A stretch of 35,102 bases of DNA from Rhodocyclaceae bacterium (GTDB taxonomy: Bacteria > Pseudomonadota > Gammaproteobacteria > Burkholderiales > Rhodocyclaceae): assembly GCA_008080565.1 (NCBI GenBank), contig VIKE01000044.1, positions 5,386-40,487 of the forward strand, read 5' to 3'. This document shows positions 7,873-17,516 of the stretch, piece after piece. Within the stretch, counting starts at the first letter, position 1. Every line of letters starts with the position of its first letter. The position numbers and the translations under genes were made by a program. The notes below the pieces were generated by a model. The model did not search any database and was not told where the DNA came from. It worked only from the letters and a program-made list of their open reading frames with translations.

Positions 7873-10347
7873 TCAGCGCTTTTTTGGAGCCGCTTTTTTA
7901 ACCGGCTTGGCAGCAGCGGTCTTGCTGCGTGGTGCGGCCGATTTTTTGGCAACCGGCTTTTTGGCAGCAGGTCTAGCTACGCCCTTGGCCGCCGGCTTTG
8001 CGGTTTTTTTGGCCGTTGTTTTTTTGACAATCGGCTTGGCTGCTGGTTTATCCGATTTCGCCGGCGCCTTGGCAACCGGCGCCCTGGCGGTGACCGCCTT
8101 GGCCACAGGCCGCTGACTCACCGGCTTGACGGCGATCTTCGGCACCGTTCTTTTCCCGGCATAGGCCTTCTCGCTACCTGCCAGAACAAAATCGATCCGG
8201 TTAGACTCGAGGTCGGCACGCACCAGTTTGACCCGTACCCGGTCGCCTAGACGGAAGCGCTGCCCCGTTCGCTCGCCGAGCATTTGGTGCTTGATGTTGT
8301 CAAACTGGAAGTAATCAGCCCCCAACTCCGAAACGTGCACCAATCCTTCGATATAAACCGTATCGAGCGCCACGAAAATGCCAAAGGCGGTTACCCCGGA
8401 AATCGTTCCGTCAAACTCCTCGCCAATGCGCTCCTTCATGAAGAAGGTCTTCAGCCAGTTCTCGACATCCCGTGTCGCCTCATCAGCCCGCCGTTCGGTA
8501 CTTGAACATTGCAGGCCGATGTCGTCCCAGGAACGGTCCGGTGTATAGGTTTCACCGGCCAGTACTGCCTTGATGGCGCGATGCACCAGCAGGTCGGGGT
8601 AACGCCGGATCGGCGAGGTGAAGTGGGTGTAATGCTCGTAGGCCAGGCCGAAGTGGCCGACATTGTCCGGGCTGTACATCGCCTGGCGCAACGAACGCAA
8701 CATCACAGTCTGCAGCAACTGAAAGTCAGGCCGCAGCTTGACCTTTTCGAGCAGGATGGCGTAATCCTTGGCCTGAGGATCATCGCCGCCACCAAGCGCC
8801 AAGCCGAATTCGCCGAGGAAGGCCCGCAGATTGGCCAGCTTTTCCTCCGACGGCGCAGCGTGGATCCGGTACAGGCAGGTCTGCTTGTGTTCGGCGAGGA
8901 AGTCGGAAGCACAGACGTTGGCGGCCAGCATGCACTCTTCAATAATCCTGTGCGCATCGTTGCGCACCACCGGCACGATGTTCTCGATCTTGCCCTGCTC
9001 GTTGAACAGCATTTGAGTTTCGGTCGTCTCGAAATCGATCGCCCCGCGCTGTCCACGCGCCTTGTGCAAGGCGGCGAACAGTTTGTAGAGATTCTGCACA
9101 TGCGGCAAAACGCTGTGATGGACGTCGGTTTCCGGCTTTTTTTCACCGGACAGCCAGGACCAGACGAGGTTGTAAGTCAAACGGGCGTGCGATTTGAACA
9201 CCGCCGGATAGAATTTGTATTTGCCGATCTTGCCGGTAGAACTGATTTCCATGTCACAAACCATGGCCATCCGCTCGACATCCGGATTGAGCGAACAGAT
9301 GCCGTTCGACAGCTTCTCGGGCAGCATCGGAATCACCCGACGCGGAAAATAGACCGAGTTGCCCCGCTCCACCGCCTCGCGATCAAGCGCCATGCCCGGC
9401 TTGACGTAATGCGACACATCGGCAATCGCCACAACCAAGCGCCAGCCGCGGCTCTTTTTCTCGCAATATACGGCATCGTCGAAATCGCGTGCCGTCTCAC
9501 CATCGATGGTAACCAGCGCAATGTCGCGCAAATCGACTCGCCCTTTGAGGTCGGCCTTGGTTACCTTGTCCGGGAGTGATTTGTTTTCCTCAAGCGCCGC
9601 CTTCGAAAACTCGAAGGGCAAATCGTGCTTGCGCAGGGCAATCTCGATCTCCATGCCCGGATCGGCATAATTGCCCAGCACCTCGATGATCTTTCCTATC
9701 GGCTGCGAGAATTTGCTCGGCTGCTCGATGATCTCGACCATCACCACCTGGCCGGACTGCGGCTTGTTCTTGGCCTTCGGCTGGGGTGGCACCAAGATGT
9801 CCTGCGAAATACGCTTGTTTTCCGGCGCCACGACGACAACGCCATGCTCAACTAAAACCCGGCCAACAATTCGCGTATTGACCCGCTCGGTCACTTCGAC
9901 AATGCCGCCCTCGGGACGCCCCTTGCGGTCTATGCCGGTAACCCGGACCAACGCCCGGTCGCCATGCAGAACCTTCCCCATCTGGTGTTGATCGAGAAAA
10001 ATATCGGCACTGCCATCATCCGGAATCAGGAAACCATAGCCATCCGGATGCCCCTGGATACGCCCCGGCGTCAGACTCGCCCGCTCGGGCAGGATGTAGG
10101 CACCCTTGCGGTTGCGCATCAACTGCCCCTCACGCTCCATCGCTCCCAGGCGACGCTGGAACATCTCGCGTTCAGTGTTGGTGATATCCAGCAACTCAGT
10201 CAGTTCATTGAATTCGACAGGCCGACCTTCGTCAGCCAGCACCTGCGAAACATACTCACGCGAAGGCAACGGGAATTCGTAGCGCGCCAATTCACGCTCA
10301 AAGAAGGGATCGGCACGACGAATTTTTGATAGTTTTTTTCTTGACAT
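7873..10347 (-). CDS. rnr: Ribonuclease R (RNB family exoribonuclease)
   Basis: This is a 3'-to-5' processive exoribonuclease that degrades structured RNA and takes part in rRNA and tmRNA quality control. The domains in order are an N-terminal helix-turn-helix region (about 20-95), cold-shock domains (GRIQGHPDGYGFLIPDD onward), the RNB catalytic domain with DGETARDFDDAVY carrying the metal-binding aspartates and FTSPIRRYPDLLVHR, then an S1 domain (GEEFDGTISGVTAFGIFV). The last 80 or so residues form a Lys/Ala/Pro-rich tail with PAAK and VAKK repeats. The open frame extends to 10470, but that part is antisense to a tRNA. ATG 10347 (MSRKKLSKIRR) fits the family and gives 824 residues, near the E. 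coli length of 813. Confidence 0.95.
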   Translation of the reverse strand: MSRKKLSKIRRADPFFERELARYEFPLPSREYVSQVLADEGRPVEFNELTELLDITNTEREMFQRRLGAMEREGQLMRNRKGAYILPERASLTPGRIQGHPDGYGFLIPDDGSADIFLDQHQMGKVLHGDRALVRVTGIDRKGRPEGGIVEVTERVNTRIVGRVLVEHGVVVVAPENKRISQDILVPPQPKAKNKPQSGQVVMVEIIEQPSKFSQPIGKIIEVLGNYADPGMEIEIALRKHDLPFEFSKAALEENKSLPDKVTKADLKGRVDLRDIALVTIDGETARDFDDAVYCEKKSRGWRLVVAIADVSHYVKPGMALDREAVERGNSVYFPRRVIPMLPEKLSNGICSLNPDVERMAMVCDMEISSTGKIGKYKFYPAVFKSHARLTYNLVWSWLSGEKKPETDVHHSVLPHVQNLYKLFAALHKARGQRGAIDFETTETQMLFNEQGKIENIVPVVRNDAHRIIEECMLAANVCASDFLAEHKQTCLYRIHAAPSEEKLANLRAFLGEFGLALGGGDDPQAKDYAILLEKVKLRPDFQLLQTVMLRSLRQAMYSPDNVGHFGLAYEHYTHFTSPIRRYPDLLVHRAIKAVLAGETYTPDRSWDDIGLQCSSTERRADEATRDVENWLKTFFMKERIGEEFDGTISGVTAFGIFVALDTVYIEGLVHVSELGADYFQFDNIKHQMLGERTGQRFRLGDRVRVKLVRADLESNRIDFVLAGSEKAYAGKRTVPKIAVKPVSQRPVAKAVTARAPVAKAPAKSDKPAAKPIVKKTTAKKTAKPAAKGVARPAAKKPVAKKSAAPRSKTAAAKPVKKAAPKKR

Positions 10348-10368
10348 CAGTTCTTCTTTCTCTATAAT
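10341..10368 (+). promoter_or_regulatory. Consensus sigma-70 promoter of tRNA-Leu
   Basis: Both boxes are perfect: TTGACA (10341-10346), 16 bases, TATAAT (10363-10368). This predicts a start near 10375, just before the tRNA at 10388. The -35 box contains two bases of the rnr start codon, which is read on the other strand. Confidence 0.8.
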
Positions 10369-10387
10369 GGCGGCTCTTCGCACCTGT

Positions 10388-10472
<85 letters not shown>

Positions 10473-10485
10473 GCGATTTTGATAG

Positions 10486-10513
10486 AAGGCCTTGCTAAAA
10501 CAAGGCCTTTTTT
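10486..10513 (+). terminator. Intrinsic terminator after tRNA-Leu
   Basis: AAGGCCTTG (10486-10494) and CAAGGCCTT (10501-10509) form a perfect 9-bp stem with a 6-base loop, running into a T run (10508-10513). It lies 14 bases past the tRNA CCA end. Confidence 0.85.
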
Positions 10514-10701
10514 CATTTCTGCCGCCGGGCTTCGGTAACCGGCCAACACGGCCGATTGCCAATTGCGAATGCATTGTCTCATAGCAGATGCCTCGCAGCA
10601 CTGCCGTAACAATTGCTAACACTTGGGTACACAGCACTGGTCATCGCTCGGCCAGATATCGCGTTATTTTGGTTATCGAAACGACAAATACGAGCCGAAC
10701 C

Positions 10702-11052
10702 ATGAAAAAAATTGCTGCCCTGTTTCTCGCTGCCACACTGGTCATGACCGCTACCACTCCTGCGCAGGCCGACTGGGGCCGCCATCATGGTGGCCATGGC
10801 TACGGTCACCATGGCCACCGATCCGGTCCAGGCTGGGTTGGCCCGGCCGCCATACTGGCCATCACTGGTCTGGCCATTGGCGCTGCCGTAGCATCCCAGA
10901 ACAACTACGCTCCGGCACCGGTCTACAGCGCCCCACCCCGCCCGATGCCCAGCGCCAACTACGGCACTTGGTACTACTGCGGTTCGTCCGGTCAATACTA
11001 TCCGTACACCAACGCCTGCCCCGAAGGCTGGCAAGCTGTACCGGCACAATAA
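10702..11052 (+). CDS. Small exported His/Gly-rich protein, function unknown
   Basis: I do not recognise a function. The 116-residue protein has a Sec signal peptide (KK then a hydrophobic stretch, cleavage likely after PAQA at residue 23). A His/Gly-rich stretch (27-41: GRHHGGHGYGHHGHR) could bind metal. A hydrophobic segment (46-65) may span or associate with a membrane. A Pro-rich linker then leads to a C-terminal module with aromatic residues and two cysteines, WYYCGSSGQYYPYTNACPEGW (C93, C106). Similar YYC...YYPY...CPxGW endings occur in small exported proteobacterial proteins. ATG 10702 begins a clear signal peptide, though the ribosome site is weak. It stands alone, downstream of the tRNA terminator and converging with purA. 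Confidence 0.75.
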   Translation: MKKIAALFLAATLVMTATTPAQADWGRHHGGHGYGHHGHRSGPGWVGPAAILAITGLAIGAAVASQNNYAPAPVYSAPPRPMPSANYGTWYYCGSSGQYYPYTNACPEGWQAVPAQ

Positions 11053-11079
11053 AAACGAAAACGGGCCCCAAAGGCCCGT
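11050..11079 (-). terminator. Intrinsic terminator after purA
   Basis: ACGGGCC (11061-11067) pairs with GGCCCGT (11073-11079). Read on the minus strand, the hairpin is followed by TTTTCGTTTTT, which fits termination of the long minus-strand block ending in purA. On the plus strand only two T follow, so it is mainly one-directional. Confidence 0.75.
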
Positions 11080-11103
11080 TGACCGCAGCAATCCGGCTTT
11101 CGC

Positions 11104-12414
11104 TCAATTATTGAACGGGTGTTGCTTGAGGATGGTTTCATCGCGCTCCGGACCGGTCGACACGATGGCGATCGGCACTTCGCACAGCACTTCCAGACGA
11201 TTGAGGTAGGCGCGTGCCTCTGCAGGCAGGTCTTCCCAGCGCTTGACGCCGAAAGTGGTCGCACTCCAGCCCGGCATTGTTTCGTAGATCGGCTCGCAAC
11301 GGGCCACCTCATCAGCACCGATGGGCAGCAGGTCGATAATCTGGCCATCCAGCTTGTAGCCGGTACAGATACTCAGTTCCTTAAGACCATCGAGCACATC
11401 CAGTTTTGTGATGCATAGCCCGGTCAGACCGTTGATACGGCCCGAACGACGCAGAGCCGCGGCATCGAACCAACCACAACGACGCTTGCGACCGGTAACA
11501 GTGCCAAACTCACGACCAACCTGCGACATCTGGTAACCCGGCACGCCTTCGGTCTCGATATCCAGCTCACTGGGGAAGGGACCACCACCGACACGAGTAC
11601 AGTAGGCCTTGGTAATGCCCAGCACGTAATGCAGCATGCCCGGGCCGATGCCCGAACCCGCTGCAGCTTGGCCAGCAACGCAGTTCGACGAGGTAACAAA
11701 AGGATAAGTACCATGGTCGATGTCGAGCAAGGTACCCTGCGCGCCTTCGAACAGCAGGTTGGAACCGGCCTTGTTGGCGGCGTAAAGCGCCGCAGAAACG
11801 TCGGTCACCATCGGCCGGATCTGCTCGGCATCGGCCATTGCCTGATCGTAAACCATCTGAAAATCAACGGCTGGCGCCTTGAAATACTGAGTCAGAACGA
11901 AATTGTGATATTCCAGAACTTCCTTCAGTTTTTCGGCAAAACGTTCAGGATGGAATAGGTCATAGACGCGCAGACCACGGCGGGAAACTTTGTCCTCATA
12001 AGTCGGGCCAATACCCTTGCCGGTCGTGCCAATTTTCTTGTCATCCGACTTGGCGCCTTCGCGAGCTTGGTCAATGGCTGAGTGGTAGGGCAGGATCAGC
12101 GGGCATCCCGGGCTGATTTTCAGGCGCGAGCGAACATCAATACCGCCCTTTTCCAGTTCGGCGATTTCCGACAGCAGATGATGAATATCCAGCACGACGC
12201 CATTGCCGATATAGCATTCGACGCCATCACGCACGATGCCTGAAGGCACCAGATTGAGCTTGTAAACCTGTTCACCAACCACGAGCGTATGACCGGCATT
12301 GTGGCCGCCCTGAAAACGTACGACCCCCTTGGCGTGATCGGTCAACCAGTCGACGATCTTGCCTTTACCCTCGTCGCCCCATTGCGTACCCACCACGATG
12401 ACATTCTTTGCCAT
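11104..12414 (-). CDS. purA: Adenylosuccinate synthetase
   Basis: PurA joins IMP and aspartate using GTP to make adenylosuccinate, the first committed step to AMP. The N-terminal P-loop [16 protein letters not shown] carries the catalytic Asp, and the following GGHNAGHT is also typical. The IMP-binding [14 protein letters not shown] and the conserved [10 protein letters not shown] and [10 protein letters not shown] segments are present. Its 436 residues are the usual length. The start lies 3 bases after the hisZ stop, so it is the last gene of the minus-strand block and is followed by a terminator. The pairing of hisZ with purA is a known betaproteobacterial arrangement. Confidence 0.97.
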   Translation of the reverse strand: MAKNVIVVGTQWGDEGKGKIVDWLTDHAKGVVRFQGGHNAGHTLVVGEQVYKLNLVPSGIVRDGVECYIGNGVVLDIHHLLSEIAELEKGGIDVRSRLKISPGCPLILPYHSAIDQAREGAKSDDKKIGTTGKGIGPTYEDKVSRRGLRVYDLFHPERFAEKLKEVLEYHNFVLTQYFKAPAVDFQMVYDQAMADAEQIRPMVTDVSAALYAANKAGSNLLFEGAQGTLLDIDHGTYPFVTSSNCVAGQAAAGSGIGPGMLHYVLGITKAYCTRVGGGPFPSELDIETEGVPGYQMSQVGREFGTVTGRKRRCGWFDAAALRRSGRINGLTGLCITKLDVLDGLKELSICTGYKLDGQIIDLLPIGADEVARCEPIYETMPGWSATTFGVKRWEDLPAEARAYLNRLEVLCEVPIAIVSTGPERDETILKQHPFNN

Positions 12415-12417
12415 TTT

Positions 12418-13572
12418 TTAGTCCTCTTGTATTGCTTCAATAATCCAGTGTTCGCCAACCAGTGCCAGTTTTCGGTCGCAGACCGGGCCCTCACAGGCCG
12501 TTTCGCCTGGCAGCAACTGGACAACAATTTCGCCCTGTTCGCGCAGCGCGGCGACATGGGCTGCGAGACGCGCATCATGTCCGGCATGCGGCGCCAGAAT
12601 TGCACCGTGCAACTTGCCTGTGGGGGCCAGACGCGCCAATTCGCGTAAATCCATCGAAAAGCCTGTGGCCGGACGAGCGCGACCAAAGGCCTTGCCAGCG
12701 CCATCGTAGCGGCCGCCCATGGCGATCGCCGCGGGATAGCCCGGACAATATGCAGCGAAAACAACACCGTTGTGATAGTGGTAACCGCGCAGGTCTGAAA
12801 GATCAATCGAGAAAGGCAAGTCAGGCGCACAGGCCAACAGATGCCGCAAGCCATCGAGGGCAGCCGAAATGGCCGGCAAGGCGGGTAACTCTGCCGCCGC
12901 CCGCGCCAGAACTTCGGCCCCACCATAGAGCTGCGGCAGGCGGAGCAGTGCTTCACGGTATGGTGACGGCACATCAACGCAAGCCTCTTCCAGACCCGGC
13001 ACATCCTTGGCCTGAAGCAGACTGAGGACGGTATCCTCGGCTTCCTGCGGCAATCCAGCGGCCTCAGCCAGCGCCTGGAAGATACCAACGTGACCAAGAT
13101 CAATACGACTGATCGGCAGTTTTACGCACTCGAAAGCACCAGCCATCAGACGAATAACGTCAAGGTCGGCCTCAATCCCGCTATAGCCGTAGAGTTCAGC
13201 ACCAATCTGCACCGGCTCGCGACCAGCTGAAATTGTCGCTGGCAGCGTATGCAACACGCTTCCACAATAACTCAGCCGGGTAACGCCTTGATGATTGAGC
13301 AGATGCGCATCGATGCGCGCAGCCTGCGGCGTTATATCGGCGCGAACGCCCATGGTCCGGCCTGAAAGCTGATCGACCAGCTTGAATGTCCGCAATTTCA
13401 AATCCTGACCGGCACCGGTCAGCAGCGATTCCAGATACTCCAGCATCGGCGGCATGACCAGTTCGTAACCACGGCCGCGAAAATGATCAAGGACGGTTCG
13501 ACGCAGGTTCTCAATGCGCGCCGCTTCAGCTGGCAGCGCATCGGCAAGGTATTCAGGTAACAGCCAGTTCAT
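12418..13572 (-). CDS. hisZ: ATP phosphoribosyltransferase regulatory subunit
   Basis: HisZ resembles the catalytic core of histidyl-tRNA synthetase but has no synthetase activity. It forms a complex with the short form of HisG and is needed for the first step of histidine synthesis and its feedback control. The 384-residue protein starts [14 protein letters not shown] and contains the class II motif region [12 protein letters not shown] and [11 protein letters not shown], with a degenerate end ([14 protein letters not shown]) in place of the synthetase GFAMGIERL. It therefore implies a short HisG elsewhere in the genome. A true hisS lies further along on the same strand (20649-21938). It overlaps the DUF2065 gene upstream by ATGA. 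Confidence 0.93.
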   Translation of the reverse strand: MNWLLPEYLADALPAEAARIENLRRTVLDHFRGRGYELVMPPMLEYLESLLTGAGQDLKLRTFKLVDQLSGRTMGVRADITPQAARIDAHLLNHQGVTRLSYCGSVLHTLPATISAGREPVQIGAELYGYSGIEADLDVIRLMAGAFECVKLPISRIDLGHVGIFQALAEAAGLPQEAEDTVLSLLQAKDVPGLEEACVDVPSPYREALLRLPQLYGGAEVLARAAAELPALPAISAALDGLRHLLACAPDLPFSIDLSDLRGYHYHNGVVFAAYCPGYPAAIAMGGRYDGAGKAFGRARPATGFSMDLRELARLAPTGKLHGAILAPHAGHDARLAAHVAALREQGEIVVQLLPGETACEGPVCDRKLALVGEHWIIEAIQED

Positions 13573-13754
13573 GAGAAAACAATCAGGAGGATCAGGCCAA
13601 TCAGCATCGACGTCAGGCCAACGAAGCGAATTTGCCCATCCGAAAATTGAACAAGGCGACGGAAGGTTTCACGCCAGGCCGCCGGGGCAATAAAGGGCAT
13701 GAGGCCTTCGAGCACCAGCATCAGCGCGAAGGCCATCAGCAGCGTCGAGGTCAT
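13569..13754 (-). CDS. DUF2065 small inner-membrane protein (YjeT-like)
   Basis: This 61-residue protein has two hydrophobic segments (about residues 4-24 and 43-60) joined by a short hydrophilic loop with [16 protein letters not shown]. It matches the YjeT/DUF2065 family, which commonly sits between hflC and purA or hisZ. No biochemical role is established. ATGA overlaps with both hflC upstream and hisZ downstream indicate translational coupling, and the context hints at a link to the HflKC membrane complex. Confidence 0.85.
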   Translation of the reverse strand: MTSTLLMAFALMLVLEGLMPFIAPAAWRETFRRLVQFSDGQIRFVGLTSMLIGLILLIVFS

Positions 13755-14638
13755 TTGCCTTTGTCTGCCCCACGCCCACCATTCTTCATGTATTTGAAGA
13801 AATCCGAGCTGGGTTCGATCACCAGCAAATCGCTCTTGTTCTTGAAGCTGCCGCGATAAGCTTCAAGGCTGCGATAAAACGCGTAGAACTCGGGGTTCTG
13901 GCCAAACGCCTGACCATAGGTATTAGTGGCCTTGGCGTCCCCCTCACCCTTGATTTTCTGCGCATCGCGATACGCATCAGCAACGATGATTTCGCGCTGG
14001 CGATCGGCATCAGCGCGGATTTTTTCAGCCTCGGCGGAGCCTTCCGAACGCAATTCATTGGCAACCCGTTTGCGCTCTGCTTCCATTCGACGATAAACGG
14101 CTTCGCTGACCTCAGTCGGTAGCTCCACGCGCTTAACCCGAACGTCAACAATCTGAACACCAATCTTGCGTGCATCGGTGTCCGCTTTCTCGCGCATCTG
14201 ATTCATGATCTTGTCGCGCTCACCCGAAACCACATCATGCACGGTACGCTTGCCGAATTCCTCACGCAGACCAGCGTTGACCGTCTGATTCAGACGGGTC
14301 TTGGCGCGCGACTCATCACCGCCCACCGATATGTAATAAAGCTGCGGATCGACAATGCGCCACTTGATGTAAGAATCGACCAGCACGTTCTTCTTTTCGG
14401 AGGTAATGAAACGCTCCGGCTCTGCGTTATCCAGCGTGATGATGCGCTTTTCGAAATAACGGACATTCTGGACCATAGGAATCTTGAAATAGAGTCCCGG
14501 CTCACTGATGGCCCGCTTTACCTCACCCAGCTGAAAAACCACAGCGTACTGGCGCTGATCGACGGTAAAAATCGACATGGCCATAACCACCAGTACTGTG
14601 GCGAGAACAGCACCGAAAAAATTGATACGCGGACTCAT
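13751..14638 (-). CDS. hflC: HflC, SPFH-domain partner of HflK
   Basis: With HflK, HflC forms a large inner-membrane cage, facing the periplasm, around the FtsH protease and moderates its activity. One N-terminal membrane segment (about 7-25) is followed by an SPFH/band-7 domain (TVDQRQYAVVFQLGEVKRAI onward) and a long charged helix rich in Glu, Arg and Ala (MEAERKRVANELRSEGSAEAEKIRADADRQ is split here by its Lys/Arg runs). I take ATG 14638, which shares one base with the hflK stop (TGATG). A TTG one codon earlier is less likely. This gives 295 residues, a normal length. Confidence 0.95.
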   Translation of the reverse strand: MSPRINFFGAVLATVLVVMAMSIFTVDQRQYAVVFQLGEVKRAISEPGLYFKIPMVQNVRYFEKRIITLDNAEPERFITSEKKNVLVDSYIKWRIVDPQLYYISVGGDESRAKTRLNQTVNAGLREEFGKRTVHDVVSGERDKIMNQMREKADTDARKIGVQIVDVRVKRVELPTEVSEAVYRRMEAERKRVANELRSEGSAEAEKIRADADRQREIIVADAYRDAQKIKGEGDAKATNTYGQAFGQNPEFYAFYRSLEAYRGSFKNKSDLLVIEPSSDFFKYMKNGGRGADKGK

Positions 14639-15948
14639 CAACGCCCCTCCCGATCACGCGAACGCAGCGAACCATCGCGCGAACTTGAAGAATACGAACC
14701 ACCACCGACCTTCGGCGCATTTTCAAGCTGTGGCGGCGCGTCGACTGACAACGGCGCAGCCGACCTGGCCGTCGATGGCGCAATGGAAGCTTCCGGTGCT
14801 GCCTGGGCAGCTGTCGCCGTACTGGCCGCCTGCATCAACTTGTCAAGGGGCAGGTAAAGAAGGTTACCCTGCCCCTTGGTGTCCACCATCACCTTGCTGG
14901 TGTTGGCATAAATCTGCTGCATGGTTTCGAGATACATGCGTTGACGCGTCACCTCCGGCGCCTTGGCATACTCGGTCAGCACCTGCTTGAAGCGCGAAGC
15001 ATCACCCTCGGCCGACGAAATGACTCGCTGCTTGTAACCATTAGCCTCTTCTAGCAGCCGCGCTGCCGTGCCCTTGGCCTTTGGAATCACGTCGTTGGCG
15101 TAGGCCTGGCCTTCATTTTTCTGGCGCTCCCGATCCTGCCCTGCCTTCACGGCATCATCGAAAGCAGCCTGCACCTGCTCTGGAGGCTGCGCATTCTGCA
15201 TGGTCACTTTTGAAATCATGATGCCACTTTGATAGCGGTCCAGAATATCCTGCATCAGCTTCGCTGCCTGGGTAGCAATCTGCTCGCGACCTTCATAGAG
15301 CACGTAGTCCATTTTGCTCTTGCCAACGATTTCGCGAACCGCTGTTTCAGCGGCCCCCATCACCGCCTCATCCGTCGAGCGGTTGTTGAACAGATATTCA
15401 ACAGGGTCTTTAAGTATGTACTGGACAGCAAACTGAATGTTCACGATGTTTTCGTCATCGGTAAGCATCAGGGCTTCTTTCAGCACCTTGTTGCGTTCAC
15501 TTCCACGATAGCCAATTTCGATGGTACGTACACCGGTCAGGTTTACCAGTTCATGCGACTGGATCGGGTAAGGCAAACGCCAGCGCAGACCAGGTTCAGT
15601 CGCTTCCTTGAAGCTGCCGAACTGGAGCACAAGACCACGCTGCGAAGCATCCACAATGTAGAAGCCCGACGCCAGCCAGACAATAGCCACCAGACCGACA
15701 AGCAATCCGACGCCACCACCGATGAATTTCGGATTGAAGTCGATATTCGGCATACGAGGGCCATCACCACCGCCATTGCCGCCTCCACCGCCCTTTTTGC
15801 CAAACATGCCAGTCAGCTTGCGATTGAAATCGCGCCAGAGTTCTTCCAGATCCGGCGGACCATCATTGGGTCGGCGAGGGCCACTGCCGTTGGATTTATC
15901 GCCATCACTGCCACCGCGATTGCCCCACTGGGGATCATTGAGCGACAT
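14638..15948 (-). CDS. hflK: HflK, SPFH-domain FtsH regulator
   Basis: HflK is the larger partner of HflC. The 436-residue protein opens with MSLNDPQWGNRGG and a Gly/Asn/Asp-rich cytoplasmic stretch (to about 75, including GKKGGGGGNGGGDG). A membrane segment (about 77-97) and the SPFH domain (YIVDASQRGLVLQFGSF onward) follow. The C-terminal tail is low-complexity, rich in Ala, Ser and Arg. The frame extends upstream into hflX, but ATG 15948 has an AGGT ribosome site 6 bases away and matches the family N-terminus. It lies 37 bases after hflX. Confidence 0.95.
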   Translation of the reverse strand: MSLNDPQWGNRGGSDGDKSNGSGPRRPNDGPPDLEELWRDFNRKLTGMFGKKGGGGGNGGGDGPRMPNIDFNPKFIGGGVGLLVGLVAIVWLASGFYIVDASQRGLVLQFGSFKEATEPGLRWRLPYPIQSHELVNLTGVRTIEIGYRGSERNKVLKEALMLTDDENIVNIQFAVQYILKDPVEYLFNNRSTDEAVMGAAETAVREIVGKSKMDYVLYEGREQIATQAAKLMQDILDRYQSGIMISKVTMQNAQPPEQVQAAFDDAVKAGQDRERQKNEGQAYANDVIPKAKGTAARLLEEANGYKQRVISSAEGDASRFKQVLTEYAKAPEVTRQRMYLETMQQIYANTSKVMVDTKGQGNLLYLPLDKLMQAASTATAAQAAPEASIAPSTARSAAPLSVDAPPQLENAPKVGGGSYSSSSRDGSLRSRDREGR

Positions 15949-15985
15949 AAAAATACCTAGGGTCGGAATCATGGGTGTTGGGAAT

Positions 15986-17140
15986 TCAGTCAATGTAATC
16001 GTGTTTTGCTTCATCTTCAGCTTCAGCAACCGCCTTCTGACGGGCTTCTGCTTTCGCTCGGGCATATTCGGCCAAGGATTCACGCAACAAATCCACGCCT
16101 TCTCCTGTACGCGCACTAACTCGAACGCGCGCGATATTATCATACTCGCCCCGCTCGATGCCCGGCATGGCTTCGGTCAGGTCTATCTTGTTCCAGACAA
16201 TCAATTGCCTGACTCGGTCGGCACCAATCTCCCTGAGCACCTTGTTGACTTCGTCGATCTGCTCGTCACGAGCGTGACTGGCACTATCCACCACATGCAG
16301 CAGCAAATCTGCATGCGTTGCCACTTCCAGGGTTGCATGGAAGGCATCTACCAAAGAATGAGGCAGGTCACGAATAAAGCCAACAGTATCGGATATCACG
16401 ATATTTCCGGCACCTTCGATCCACAGTTTGCGCGAAGTTGTATCGAGCGTAGCAAATAGCTGGTCGGCCGCAAATACGCCGGCATGGGTAAGCGCGTTGA
16501 ATAACGTGGACTTTCCTGCATTGGTGTAACCGACCAGGGAAACATTCAGGACATCACCGCGCATCCGCGCTTTACGCTGAACGCCTCGTTGCCTTGAGAG
16601 CTTCCCAAGCCTGTCCTTCAACAACTTGACGCGGTTGCCAAGCAAGCGGCGGTCTGTTTCCAGTTGCTTTTCGCCTGGACCACGCATACCAATACCACCA
16701 CGCTGCCGCTCGAGGTGAGTCCAGCCACGCACCAGGCGCGTAGACAAATGTTCAAGTTGAGCCAGTTCTACCTGCAGCTTGCCCTCCGCACTGGTAGCAC
16801 GCAAAGCAAAAATATCGAGTATCAGACTGGTTCGGTCGATCACACGGCATTTAAGCTCCCTCTCTAGATTGCGCTCCTGCGCGGGGGAAAGCTCATGATT
16901 AAAAATCACCAGATCCGCCTCACCCGCCGCAACCATCGATCCGATTTCGTCAACCTTGCCTTTGCCGGCAAACGTCTTGGGATCGGGGCTCTGGCGCTTG
17001 CCAAATACTTCAGAAACAACCACGCCACCAGCCGACTCGGCCAGCAAACGAACTTCGTCCAGTTGATCTTCGAGATCAGGCTGGCCAAAATCAAGTTGAA
17101 CGATCACCGCACGTTCACCGGCGGCGGGTCGTTCAATCAT
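15986..17140 (-). CDS. hflX: GTPase HflX (ribosome splitting factor)
   Basis: HflX binds the 50S subunit and splits stalled or hibernating ribosomes, mainly under stress. The N-terminal HflX domain includes GKGKVDEIGSMV and the glycine-rich ERQRGGIGMRGPGEKQLE. The G domain has G1 GYTNAGKST, G3 DTVGFIRDLP and G4 NKID. The C-terminus is charged and ends KHDYID. ATG 17140 (MIERPAAGERAVIV) is preceded by GGAAA at a suitable distance. An in-frame ATG at 17176 has no ribosome site. With this start it has 384 residues. It sits between hfq and hflK, as in most proteobacteria. Confidence 0.94.
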   Translation of the reverse strand: MIERPAAGERAVIVQLDFGQPDLEDQLDEVRLLAESAGGVVVSEVFGKRQSPDPKTFAGKGKVDEIGSMVAAGEADLVIFNHELSPAQERNLERELKCRVIDRTSLILDIFALRATSAEGKLQVELAQLEHLSTRLVRGWTHLERQRGGIGMRGPGEKQLETDRRLLGNRVKLLKDRLGKLSRQRGVQRKARMRGDVLNVSLVGYTNAGKSTLFNALTHAGVFAADQLFATLDTTSRKLWIEGAGNIVISDTVGFIRDLPHSLVDAFHATLEVATHADLLLHVVDSASHARDEQIDEVNKVLREIGADRVRQLIVWNKIDLTEAMPGIERGEYDNIARVRVSARTGEGVDLLRESLAEYARAKAEARQKAVAEAEDEAKHDYID

Positions 17141-17203
17141 GGGCGTTTCCGGGAAGGAGAAGCGCAAACCCACCATAACGGCGGGTCGCTGGACAGGATT
17201 CGA

Positions 17204-17440
17204 TTATTCCGCAGCCTGTTCCTGCTGGAGGTTGACCGGACGGGCCGGAACCACCGTTGAGATGGCATGTTTGTACACCATCTGGGTAACGGTGTTCTTG
17301 AGCAGCACAACGTACTGATCAAACGATTCAACCTGGCCCTGCAGTTTGATCCCGTTCACCAGGTAAATTGAGACAGGAACATGCTCACGACGAAGAGCGT
17401 TGAGGAAGGGGTCTTGTAAAAGTTGCCCTTTGTTACTCAT
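17204..17440 (-). CDS. hfq: RNA chaperone Hfq
   Basis: Hfq forms a hexameric ring that pairs small RNAs with mRNAs. The 78-residue protein has the proximal-face residues ([13 protein letters not shown]), the Sm1 motif ([25 protein letters not shown]) split over about residues 22-47, and the Sm2 motif [11 protein letters not shown] with its Lys-His pair. The C-terminal tail ([12 protein letters not shown]) is short compared with E. coli, as is usual in betaproteobacteria. GGAG lies 8 bases before the ATG. It has its own likely promoter in the 76-base gap after der. Confidence 0.97.
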   Translation of the reverse strand: MSNKGQLLQDPFLNALRREHVPVSIYLVNGIKLQGQVESFDQYVVLLKNTVTQMVYKHAISTVVPARPVNLQQEQAAE

Positions 17441-17474
17441 GGTGTGGACTCCATGTAATTGTTATGAGGGTCCT

Positions 17475-17504
17475 AATGTACCCAAATTTATAAAGTGCTG
17501 CCAA
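17475..17504 (-). promoter_or_regulatory. Likely promoter of hfq-hflXKC
   Basis: On the minus strand TTGGCA (17499-17504) and TACATT (17475-17480) are 18 bases apart. This would start transcription about 28 bases before hfq. The 76-base gap here is the largest between ndk and purA, which supports a separate promoter. Confidence 0.45.
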
Positions 17505-17516
17505 AGATTTTGCAGT

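Noticed and set aside
8509..9579. Long open frame (356 codons) on the plus strand
   Set aside because: It is antisense to rnr, has no family match to my eye, and results from the strong codon bias of the real gene. The same applies to the plus-strand frames at 17877-18851, 20859-21959 and 31120-32367.
12418..13572. Second histidyl-tRNA synthetase
   Set aside because: The catalytic motifs are degenerate and the place before purA is that of hisZ. The true hisS is at 20649-21938.
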